NCBI GenBank assembly: GCA_964568855.1
Contig: CAZMSD010000042.1
Location: 1-32,724 of the forward strand
Direction: 5' to 3'
Source: CAZMSD01 sp964568855
GTDB taxonomy: Bacteria; CAIWAD01
Length of the DNA stretch: 32,724 nucleotides
Part shown: positions 15,498 through 22,832 of the stretch, piece after piece
How positions within the stretch are numbered: the stretch's first letter is position 1
How the letters are laid out: each line of letters begins with the position of its first letter
Translations under genes and position numbers: made by a program
Notes under the pieces: generated by a model
Told to the model about the DNA's origin: nothing
Seen by the model: the letters and a program-made list of their open reading frames with translations, nothing else
Database searches by the model: none

Positions 15498-16964
15498 CTA
15501 GTTCTCCCGGTCCCCGGGCTCAGTGGATACCGTGACCGGCGGGGACGTCGATCCCGGGGAGCTCAGGAAATCCTCCTCCTCGTCCAGTCCCAGCGCCTGG
15601 CGGGCCGTGCTCAGGTCGAGGAACAGAGGCAGCTGGATGCGGAACACGCTGCCTTCGCCCAGGGTGGATTCCACCTCTATCCGCCCACCCAGCAGGTTGA
15701 CCAGGCTGCGGCTGATGGCCAGGCCCAGGCCGGTTCCGGAATGGGAGCGCTGGTGGGACCCTTCGCCCTGCCGGAAATGGTCGAAGATCAACTCCTGCTC
15801 GTCCGGATGGATGCCGATTCCCGAGTCCTCCACCTCGATCACCGTCATTCCGCCCCCGGTGCGGATACGCAGCATGACCCTGCCGCGGGGCGTGAACTTG
15901 ATGGCGTTGCCCAGCAGGTTGATCAGGACGCGCTCCACCTTGGCGCGGTCGCTGACGGTATGGATGCCCTGCTCGGGAAACTCCACGGCCAGTTCGAGTT
16001 CCTGTTCGTCGGCCAGGGCCTGCAGCTGGGAGACTACTTCCCGGGCCACCGCCGCCAGGTCCAACTGCTCGAGATCCACGTGCATCCGCCCCGCCTCGAG
16101 CCGGGAATAGTCCAGGATGTTGTTGATCAGCTTGAGCTGGTTGCGCGAACTGGTAAGCACGCGCTCCATGCTCATCCGCTGGCGCTCGCTCAGGTTCTCG
16201 TCCCGCAGCACGATCCGCGTGTAGCCCTGGATGGCGTTGAGGGGCGTGCGCAATTCATGGCTCACGGAAGAGAGGAACTCGTTCTTCAGCCGCTGGGCCT
16301 CCTCGACGCGGGCCAGGGCGCTGTCCTTCTCGCGCCGCAGGGAGTGCCGCTCGTGTTCCATTTCCTTTTGCAGCCTGCGCTGCCCGCGCTCGAATTCGTC
16401 CGTCTGGTGCCGAAGCTCGTCCAGCCCGCGGCGAAAATCGTCGATCTGCAGCACCAGCGCCAGTTCGCGCGCCGCCGCCCGCATTCCCACCAGCAGCAGG
16501 GAATCCACACTGCGGTTCTCGTCGAAGCCGCAGATCAGCAGCCCCTCTTCGCCGTTGAAGGTTTCGACCTTCAAGGCCAGCAGATTCTGCAGGCCGCGCT
16601 TCCGGCTGAAAGCCGCCAGACCGGAACAGCGGGCCAGCGCCTGTGAAATACCCAGCAGGCTCAAGTGCTCGAAGTCCTGCTCATCGAATACCTGCACCAG
16701 GTCCCTGCGCAGGTCCTCGTCCAACGCTTCCACGTCCAGGAAAGGATCCCGCCGCGCGTAGAGACTGTCGCTGGAGCGGGGGAAGAACTCGATGAAGGCG
16801 GCCCCGCTGCGCTCCTTCAACGCGCCCAGGGTATCCCGGATCAGCTTCACCGGATCGAGGCCTCGTCGCTGTGGATCGGCCAGGACGGACATGAGGTCCA
16901 GGAGGGGAATCGGAACCCGGTGCTCCTCGGTCCCCGACGTGGATGAATTCCCTGCGGAAGTCAT
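15498..16964 (-). CDS. Cytosolic sensor histidine kinase
   Basis: 488 residues without signal peptide or membrane helix. Residues about 35-175 look like a GAF-type sensor domain (AAFIEFFP, LLALKVETFNGEEGLLICGF). A charged coiled coil (about 175-225) leads to HisKA with the H-box SSVSHELRTPLNAI (His236) and the HATPase_c domain with the N-box INLLGNAIKFTPRG (Asn353), G1 DSGIGI (380-385) and G2 GTGLGLAI (410-417). All catalytic boxes are intact, so it should autophosphorylate. The C-terminal 40 residues are acidic and unstructured. The ATG overlaps the stop of the two-REC regulator gene (ATGA), which is its likely partner. The signal is unknown. Confidence 0.93.
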   Translation of the reverse strand: MTSAGNSSTSGTEEHRVPIPLLDLMSVLADPQRRGLDPVKLIRDTLGALKERSGAAFIEFFPRSSDSLYARRDPFLDVEALDEDLRRDLVQVFDEQDFEHLSLLGISQALARCSGLAAFSRKRGLQNLLALKVETFNGEEGLLICGFDENRSVDSLLLVGMRAAARELALVLQIDDFRRGLDELRHQTDEFERGQRRLQKEMEHERHSLRREKDSALARVEEAQRLKNEFLSSVSHELRTPLNAIQGYTRIVLRDENLSERQRMSMERVLTSSRNQLKLINNILDYSRLEAGRMHVDLEQLDLAAVAREVVSQLQALADEQELELAVEFPEQGIHTVSDRAKVERVLINLLGNAIKFTPRGRVMLRIRTGGGMTVIEVEDSGIGIHPDEQELIFDHFRQGEGSHQRSHSGTGLGLAISRSLVNLLGGRIEVESTLGEGSVFRIQLPLFLDLSTARQALGLDEEEDFLSSPGSTSPPVTVSTEPGDREN

Positions 16965-18367
16965 GGCTCTCTTCCCAGCCCCTCGATCTCACGTGATTGC
17001 AGGCGGCGGACCGTGCGCGTCAGGCCCTCGAGGTCGCCGGCCAGTCGCTGGAGCCCCTCGGGCAACTCGGAGTCGGGGGCGCGCAGTTCCGCCATGGTCC
17101 GCTCGCAGGCCGCCAGTTGGGGAACCAGTTCCTCGAGGGCCCGCTCGCAGACCTCCACAGCGGCGCCCAGTCGGCGAAACTCCAGCTCGTCCAGGCGCAG
17201 CAGGTGCAGCTTGATTCGGCTGCGGATCCTCAGGAGCAGCTCTTCCATCTGGAAAGGCCGCACCAGCACGTCGTCCACTCCCACCCGCAGCAGTTCCAGA
17301 CCGGGGTGGCGATCGTCCGGGCGAGCGGGCGTGGGCAGCAGCGCCAGTACGGGCGGGCGCAGCTCCTGTGCTCCCAGCGGGATCCGCTCGAGCACCCCGC
17401 GCACCTGCTCGGAGGAATCGCGGACCAGCAGCAGGACCAGCAGTGGAAGAGGACCGCCGGCGAGATCCGCCTCGACAGCAACTTCGAAACCCTGCCGCCT
17501 GAGGTCCAGCTGCAGCTGCTGGTCCCCCGCCAGCAATTCGTCCACCAGCAGAATGCGTTCTCCACCGCCCGCCGCCGCCCCTGCTGGAGGGAGCCCGCTT
17601 GCCGGGTCGCCGTCGGCCTTCTGTCCGGCTCCCCCGGCGCTTTCCCCTTTGCGTGCATGAATGTTGACGATGTGCAGGCCGCAGGCATAGTCCTCCATCT
17701 CCACCGCTTCCAAGGCGGCCATCTTGTCCGCCAGGCCGCGCGTCTTCAGCAGGCAGCCGCTGATCCGCTCGAGGCGCTGCTGGATTTCCCCATCGCTGAG
17801 CCGCCGTCGTTCCAGGCTGTTCTGCAGGAGTTGCAGGTAGCCCGTGGCCCCCGCCAGGGGTTGAGCCAGCTCGTGCGCCGCCGCGCCCACCATGGCCATC
17901 CGCGAGTGGTGCTGGCTCAGACTCTGCTTGCGGCTTTCCAGGCGGCTGATGCGCAACTGGACCTTGATCCGGGCGGTGACGTCCTCGATCTCGAAGGGCT
18001 TGACCACGTAGTCGTCCGCCAGGGCCCGGAAGCCTTCGGCCTTGTCGCTGAGTTCCCCGCGGGCGGTCAACAGGATCACGGGCAGGGACTTCCAGCGCGG
18101 ATCGGCCTTGATCCGCCGCGTGAGTTCGATTCCGTCCATTACCGGCATCATCACGTCCAGCAGGGCCAGGTGCACATTCCGCCGGCCCAGCACCTCCAGG
18201 GCTTCCGCGCCGTTGGCCGCGGTCGCCACCTGGAAACCGCGGTCCTCGAGTTCTATCTGCAGCAGATCCACGTTGAAGGGCTCGTCGTCAACCACCAGGA
18301 TCGTCGTCTCTTCCGGCTGGAGCATTCCGCCGCCCTCGGGATCGTCGTGGATCTTCAGGTTGGCCAT
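16961..18367 (-). CDS. REC - HisKA-like - degenerate REC regulator lacking an ATPase domain
   Basis: 468 residues. Residues about 22-140 are a complete receiver domain: Asp27/Asp28 (LVVDDEP), phospho-acceptor Asp71 (LLDVMMPVMDG), Thr101 and Lys123 (VVKPFE). Residues about 145-235 resemble a histidine-kinase dimerisation domain with an H-box (AAAHELAQPLAGATGY, His165), but no N, G1 or G2 box follows. Residues about 270-390 form a second receiver-like fold (ERILLVDELL, DVLVRPFQMEELL) in which the switch Thr is Leu and the Lys is Arg370, and no clear acceptor Asp ends strand 3; it is probably a pseudo-receiver. No DNA-binding domain is seen. The ATG at 18367 overlaps the stop of the RodZ-like gene as TGATG; a TTG one codon earlier is possible. 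Confidence 0.88.
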   Translation of the reverse strand: MANLKIHDDPEGGGMLQPEETTILVVDDEPFNVDLLQIELEDRGFQVATAANGAEALEVLGRRNVHLALLDVMMPVMDGIELTRRIKADPRWKSLPVILLTARGELSDKAEGFRALADDYVVKPFEIEDVTARIKVQLRISRLESRKQSLSQHHSRMAMVGAAAHELAQPLAGATGYLQLLQNSLERRRLSDGEIQQRLERISGCLLKTRGLADKMAALEAVEMEDYACGLHIVNIHARKGESAGGAGQKADGDPASGLPPAGAAAGGGERILLVDELLAGDQQLQLDLRRQGFEVAVEADLAGGPLPLLVLLLVRDSSEQVRGVLERIPLGAQELRPPVLALLPTPARPDDRHPGLELLRVGVDDVLVRPFQMEELLLRIRSRIKLHLLRLDELEFRRLGAAVEVCERALEELVPQLAACERTMAELRAPDSELPEGLQRLAGDLEGLTRTVRRLQSREIEGLGREP

Positions 18368-19233
18368 CAATTGTTCCGCTTGATTACGCTGGCTGTCCGG
18401 CGTGATACATGCAGTTCGGCGCTTCCTGAATCTGCCGGCAGCTCGACCCGCAGGCCGTCGCGCAAAAGGACCAGGTCCTCCAGGCGTTCCAGCAGAAGCG
18501 TGATTTCACCGGAGCTGCGGATCAGGATCGTGCTGTCCGCGCGCAGCGTCCCGTCGAAGTAGAGACTGTCGCTGCTGAAGGCGCGCAGGGCGGCCGGTCG
18601 TTCAAGCCGGAGCTCGATCCTCGTCGGATCGTCGCTGTGAAGCACCTCCACAGGATGCTCGCCGCCCTCCCGGCGGTTGGAGGATTCCCCGCCGACGGAA
18701 GAATCGCCCGGGTTCAGCCAGCCCGGCAGGCGCAGGCTGACCAGTCCCCAGCCCAACAGGGCCAGGGCCAGCACCAGCCCCGCCCCCAGCGCCAGCTTGT
18801 GGACCCGCGGCAGCACCTCGAAGACCGTGGGGACCAGCCGTTCATCCGCCTCGCCCTGCGAGGGGCCTGGCTCGAGGGGGGAGCTCAAGGATTCAGCGTC
18901 CGGATCGCCCCCGCCGGCTCGCTCCGGCTCGGGCATCGCGGAATCATCGCTCCCGTGCAATCCCGTATCGTCATGCGGCGGCAGGTACTGAAGCTCGTCA
19001 AAGCGCTTGAGCACCTTTTCGAGATTCATCCCCACGCCCTCGGAATAGCTGATCAGGTACCCGCGCAGGTAGGGAAAGGGGATCAGGGGCCATTCCCCCT
19101 CCTCCAGGGCCATCAGGTAGTGCAGGCTGATGCGCGTCTCCTCCGAGATCTGCGTCAAGGACACGCCGCAGTATTCGCGGGCCTCGCGCAGGTCCCTGAT
19201 GAAGGATGCGATTCTCAGCTCCTGATCGTCCAT
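18367..19233 (-). CDS. RodZ-like HTH membrane protein
   Basis: 288 residues with the RodZ layout: an N-terminal helix-turn-helix of the HTH_25 type (about 8-80; LREAREYCGVSLTQISEETR, then PFPYLRGYLISYSEGVGM), a disordered acidic linker, one membrane helix (about 148-170; LALGAGLVLALALLGWGL), and a C-terminal beta-rich domain like DUF4115 (RIELRLERPAALRAFSSDS to LLRDGLRVELPADSGSAELH). In rod-shaped bacteria RodZ anchors MreB to the membrane; MreB is not in this window. It is the first gene after the structured gap and its stop overlaps the regulator gene, so the cell-shape protein and the two-component genes may be co-transcribed. Only AGG right next to the ATG is seen as ribosome-binding signal. 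Confidence 0.85.
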   Translation of the reverse strand: MDDQELRIASFIRDLREAREYCGVSLTQISEETRISLHYLMALEEGEWPLIPFPYLRGYLISYSEGVGMNLEKVLKRFDELQYLPPHDDTGLHGSDDSAMPEPERAGGGDPDAESLSSPLEPGPSQGEADERLVPTVFEVLPRVHKLALGAGLVLALALLGWGLVSLRLPGWLNPGDSSVGGESSNRREGGEHPVEVLHSDDPTRIELRLERPAALRAFSSDSLYFDGTLRADSTILIRSSGEITLLLERLEDLVLLRDGLRVELPADSGSAELHVSRRTASVIKRNN

Positions 19234-19237
19234 CCTA

Positions 19238-19483
19238 GTGGACCGGTTCCCATGAATCGACGCGTTCTGTGCGCGTCAGGACAGGATAGTGCAACGTGTG
19301 ATTCACTACGGGTTGATCTTGATGTTCTATTTCGATAGCGCGCGCACCCTTCGGGCTTGCCGCACAGCGGTCATCTTCTGCGTTACACCTGCTTGAAGTA
19401 GATGGCTACATCCGCGCAGCTGCGCCTTGAAGCTGACCACTTTGCGGCAAGCATAACACATCGCTCCATGCGAACCGGTCCAC
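19238..19483. repeat. 246-bp structured element bounded by 17-bp inverted repeats
   Basis: GTGGACCGGTTCCCATG at 19238-19254 is repeated inverted at 19467-19483 with 16 of 17 bases matching. Inside, a 24-nt arm at 19355-19378 pairs with 19429-19452 (21 of 24 bases, with GCTTGCCGCA/TGCGGCAAGC perfect), a GACGCG/CGCGTC hairpin lies at 19259-19277, and the perfect palindrome GCGCAGCTGCGC is at 19414-19425. The whole gap between maf and the RodZ-like gene is made of this element. No target-site duplication is evident. It could be a miniature inverted-repeat element or a structured RNA. Confidence 0.65.
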
Positions 19484-19490
19484 ATGCAAT

Positions 19491-20093
19491 TTACAGCTTA
19501 CCGGCGAAGTCGACCAGATCGCGGTATGCGCGTGATACAGGGAAACCCATCACGTTGAAATAGCAACCCCGGATCTCGGCCACCAGCAGGGCGCCGCGAT
19601 CCTGGATGCCGTAGGCGCCGGCCTTGTCGAAGGGTTCCCCGCTGGCCACGTAAGCCTCGATCTGAGCGGCCTCGAGGTTGTGGAAGCGGACGCGCGTGCT
19701 GCAGCTTCCGCTTCGGCGGAGCAGCCGGCCGTCCGCGCGCTGAAAATGCAGGGAGTAGCCGGTCCAGACTGCGTGCCAGTGCCCGGAGAGTCCCCGGAGC
19801 ATTTCGCGCGCCCGCCGCTCGTCGCCGGGCTTGCCCAGTACCCGGTCGCCGAGTAGCACCAGCGTATCGGCGGAGATCACCAGGTATCCGGGCCGGGCGC
19901 TGGCCACGGCTTCGCCCTTTTCCATGGATAGCCGGATCACGGTGTCCTCCGGGCCCTCGCTCCTTCGCGCCCGTTCATCCGTCTCTGGAACCTGGACCTC
20001 GAAGTCGAGGCCTACCCGGCCGAGAATCTCCCGGCGCCGGGCGCTGGCCGAGGCCAGGATCAGGGGCGGCAGCCGGAGGTGTGGATCGATCAT
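19491..20093 (-). CDS. maf: Maf-family nucleotide pyrophosphatase
   Basis: A 200-residue Maf/YhdE-type protein that hydrolyses non-canonical or selected nucleoside triphosphates (dTTP/UTP or m7GTP classes). Motifs are LILASASARRREIL (11-24), PETDERA, VISADTLVLLGDRVLGKP (73-89, catalytic Asp76), HAVWTGYSLHF and FDKAGAYGIQDRGALLV (155-171), GCYFNVMGFPV near the end. The sub-class is not decided here. The start is at 20093 with GAGG 5 nt upstream; the frame stays open to 20984 only as an overlap with the UbiA gene. A 59-nt gap to that gene holds no strong terminator. Confidence 0.94.
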   Translation of the reverse strand: MIDPHLRLPPLILASASARRREILGRVGLDFEVQVPETDERARRSEGPEDTVIRLSMEKGEAVASARPGYLVISADTLVLLGDRVLGKPGDERRAREMLRGLSGHWHAVWTGYSLHFQRADGRLLRRSGSCSTRVRFHNLEAAQIEAYVASGEPFDKAGAYGIQDRGALLVAEIRGCYFNVMGFPVSRAYRDLVDFAGKL

Positions 20094-20152
20094 CTTCCCC
20101 TCACCAGAATATTTCTGCCCAGGGCTTGTATTACGGAGACGATGGACGCGCT

Positions 20153-21034
20153 TCAACGGCCCAGCAGCAGCGCGGGAATAAAACAGAGCAGGCCCAGGGC
20201 CAGGGCCAGTTTCAGCCTGCGCTCGGCCGCCCTGCAGCTTAGCCGGTGGCCCAGGCGCGGACCCCACGCGGCGCTGAGCGCCAAGGGCGAGACCAGCAGG
20301 AGGACCAGCAGCATGGTCCAGCGCGTTCCCGCACCCGCGCTCCAGAACAGCAGCACGAGCAGGGCGTAGGCCGGCAGAAGCGCGAGAACCAGCCGCAGCG
20401 CCAGGCGGAGCTCGCCGTCGCTGAGCATCATCACCAGGGTCCTGCGGCCCGCCCGCCGGTCCCCTTCGGCATCGGCGGCGTCCTTGATCAGCTCGCGCCC
20501 CAGGTTGACCACGAAGGCCGGGTAGGCCAGGTCCCAGGCGTGCTTGAAACTGCCCGCGCAGGAGCCGCCGTAGAGCACCGCCACGCCCGTCAGGGCCGCC
20601 ACCAGCAGGTTGCCCAGGGCGGGAATGCCCTTGCCCGCCCGGGCGTAGAAGGCCAGCGCGGCGGCACAGCAGGCCACCAGCAGGGCGGAAGCGGCGGAGA
20701 CCGCGGCGCCCGCGGCCAGCCCGGCCGAAGCCAGGACCAGCGAAGCCGCCAGCGCGGCGCGGGGCGAGAGGCGCCCCGAAGGCAGGGGACGCTGCGGGTT
20801 GTTGATGCGGTCCTCGGGCTGGTCCGCCAGGTCGTTCCAGAGATTGCCCGCCGCCAGGGTCAGAGCCGCGGCCAGGGCGGCCAGCCAGGGATCCGGCAGT
20901 ATCAGGGAGCTGAGGCCTCCTACCAGCATGGCGCCCAGCAGCACGCCGGGCACCACCAGCAGGACGTTCAGCGGCCGCGAGCATTCCAGGAGGCTGCGCA
21001 TGGTTCCGGCGCGGGATTCGGCCGTCTGGTTCAT
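20153..21034 (-). CDS. UbiA-family prenyltransferase, DGGGP-synthase-like
   Basis: A 293-residue integral membrane protein with about eight to nine hydrophobic helices. Two Asp-rich motifs of the UbiA superfamily are intact: NDLADQPEDRINNPQRPLPS (67-86) and RELIKDAADAEGDRRAGRRT (180-199). The second, with RE.IKD..D..GD...G..T, resembles geranylgeranylglycerol-phosphate geranylgeranyltransferases more than UbiA or MenA, so an isoprenoid transferred onto a glycerol-phosphate-like acceptor is possible; quinone or other prenylation cannot be excluded. It begins 16 nt after the Omp85-type gene. An alternative ATG is at 21001. No strong Shine-Dalgarno is visible. Confidence 0.85.
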   Translation of the reverse strand: MNQTAESRAGTMRSLLECSRPLNVLLVVPGVLLGAMLVGGLSSLILPDPWLAALAAALTLAAGNLWNDLADQPEDRINNPQRPLPSGRLSPRAALAASLVLASAGLAAGAAVSAASALLVACCAAALAFYARAGKGIPALGNLLVAALTGVAVLYGGSCAGSFKHAWDLAYPAFVVNLGRELIKDAADAEGDRRAGRRTLVMMLSDGELRLALRLVLALLPAYALLVLLFWSAGAGTRWTMLLVLLLVSPLALSAAWGPRLGHRLSCRAAERRLKLALALGLLCFIPALLLGR

Positions 21035-21050
21035 ACCCTGTGTCCCACGA

Positions 21051-22832
21051 TTAGAACCTGCTGAGCAGGCGCAGATGCAGCAGGCCGCTCATCAGGCGCC
21101 GCTCTTCGCCCAGGGCGTATTGCAGTTCGAGCTGGCCGTGCCGGACGGGCAGAACCACCGCCAGCCCCAGACCGTGACGCAGCCTGCGGCTTCCTCCCTG
21201 CTCCCAGAGCAGGGTATCCCAGAACAGCGCCGCTCTGCTGGCCGGACCGAAGAGCCAGCGCAGCTCGGCCTGGGCCAGGGCAAAATCCTCGCCGCGAAAG
21301 ATCCCCTCGCGGTAGCCGCGCGGGCCCCGGGCGCCGCCCAGGGAAAAGTGCTCTTCGAGCGGGGGATCCGCGCCGCTCAACGTACCGCCGGCGAGTGCGG
21401 GCGCCGCCACCAGGCTCCTGCCCAGCGGAATGTAGGCGGCGAAGGCCATCCGCCGGCGACGGAGGTTCCGGTTCTCGCCCCGCGCCGGCAGGCCGCGGAA
21501 CTCCAGGAGCCTGCGATCCAGCAGCTCGGCCAGGAACTCGGCGGTCCAGCCCCGGCGAGGATTGCGGGGATCGTTCCGGCGATCCGCGCGGACACGGCTG
21601 GCCCAGCTGATGCTGCGGCTGCGGTCGATGCCCAGCAGCACGTAGCCCGCACTCGAATCGGGCAACACTTCGCTGCTGGAAATCCGGGCGCCCAGTTCCA
21701 CGCCGGGCAGGACTTCCCAGTCCAGGTCGAAAGCGGCGCTTCTCCTGAGCCAGCTGCTGTCCTGGACCTGCTGCGCAAGTTCGATTCCGGCGCCCAGCGG
21801 ACTGCCCAGCAGGAAAGGCTCGCGATAGGCGAAGCGCAGCTCCTGCGAAATCCCGTCCGGGCGGCTGGCCAGCAGGTCGAGCCGGCGGCCCGTGCCCAGG
21901 ATGTTGCTCAGCTTGAATTCCAGGTGGAAGCTGAACCGGGCAGGCTGCCCTTCCCCCTCCGGCGGCAGGAGGCCGGCCAGACCCTCGAAGCGGTAGCTGG
22001 GCAGTTCCTCAAGCTCCACAAGCAACAGGTGGCCCTCGGGCCCGCGACAGAGCAGGGGCCCCCTGACCTCACGGAACCACCCGGTGGCCAGCAGCCTCCG
22101 CCGCGCTTCGCGGATCCGCCGGGGATCGTAGAGCCGGCCCGCCTTGAGACGGGAGATCCGCAGCAGCGTACGTGGGCGACTGACTTGCTGGCCCTGGAAA
22201 TATACTTCGCCCGGGCGGATCTCGAGGGCATGGTCGAGCCGCAGTTCGAGATCCAGCACCAGCCGTTCCTGCGTATCCGGCCAGAGGTTGATCCCCGCGA
22301 GCCGCAGGCTGCTCAGCGGGCGACCCGTCTCTTCCAGCTCCCGCAGCAGCTCCAGGAGGCCCTGCTCGAGGAAGCCCTGTTCCACCATGCGCCCCTCGGG
22401 CAGGTAGACCGCCGGGTCCGGCAGCCAGTCCTCCTCGGGCCGGATGATCAGCCGTCCCATCACCACCCGCGGGCCCTCGTCAAGCTCCACGTTCTGAAGC
22501 GTGGGCACGCCCCCGACATCCACGAGAGAAGCGGATTCCAGCTCCGCCGCCGGGTAGCCCCGTTCCGCGTAGGCCCTCGCCAGGGAATCCAGGCGCAGGA
22601 TCCAGGCTTCCCGGTCCAGCAGCTTTCCCGCACCGAGCAGGCGTCGCAGGTGGGCCGTGCTGAAATTGCGGTTTCCCAGGATCTCGAGCTCTTCCGCCAC
22701 CAGGAACTCCGCGGAGGGCGGCTGCGCGGAGGTCGCCTCGAGCGCCGGCAGCAGGCAGGCCAGGGCCAGCAGGACCTGCGCAGCGAGCCGCGCACCCTCC
22801 TTCGCAATGGACTTTGAGACCATCGATGACAT
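21051..22832 (-). CDS. Omp85-family outer membrane protein (BamA/TamA-like paralog)
   Basis: 593 residues, distinct from and shorter than the BamA in this window. A signal peptide (hydrophobic about 15-30, ending TSA-QPP) is followed by POTRA-like repeats to about 260 (VAEELEILGNRNFSTAHLRR; LYDPRRIREARRRLLATGWF) and a C-terminal barrel with the Omp85 loop motif ARGPRGYREGIFRG and a final Phe (LLSRF). Such proteins insert or translocate specific outer-membrane clients. The ATG at 22832 shares TGATG with the stop of the gene for the giant beta-barrel candidate, so the two are likely made together; a second ATG at 22823 is possible. Whether it is TamA-like or a dedicated assembly factor cannot be told from sequence alone. 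Confidence 0.85.
   Translation of the reverse strand: MSSMVSKSIAKEGARLAAQVLLALACLLPALEATSAQPPSAEFLVAEELEILGNRNFSTAHLRRLLGAGKLLDREAWILRLDSLARAYAERGYPAAELESASLVDVGGVPTLQNVELDEGPRVVMGRLIIRPEEDWLPDPAVYLPEGRMVEQGFLEQGLLELLRELEETGRPLSSLRLAGINLWPDTQERLVLDLELRLDHALEIRPGEVYFQGQQVSRPRTLLRISRLKAGRLYDPRRIREARRRLLATGWFREVRGPLLCRGPEGHLLLVELEELPSYRFEGLAGLLPPEGEGQPARFSFHLEFKLSNILGTGRRLDLLASRPDGISQELRFAYREPFLLGSPLGAGIELAQQVQDSSWLRRSAAFDLDWEVLPGVELGARISSSEVLPDSSAGYVLLGIDRSRSISWASRVRADRRNDPRNPRRGWTAEFLAELLDRRLLEFRGLPARGENRNLRRRRMAFAAYIPLGRSLVAAPALAGGTLSGADPPLEEHFSLGGARGPRGYREGIFRGEDFALAQAELRWLFGPASRAALFWDTLLWEQGGSRRLRHGLGLAVVLPVRHGQLELQYALGEERRLMSGLLHLRLLSRF

Noticed and set aside
19327..19485. 52-codon open frame on the minus strand inside the structured element (starts MWTGSHGAMCYACRK)
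   Set aside because: It lies entirely across the inverted repeats, has no Shine-Dalgarno or recognisable domain, and its composition follows the palindromes.
20128..20156. TTGAAG-17 nt-TAATAC on the minus strand before maf as a sigma-70-like promoter
   Set aside because: Four and three of six matches only, overlaps the end of the UbiA gene, and does not follow the pattern seen at the other promoters.
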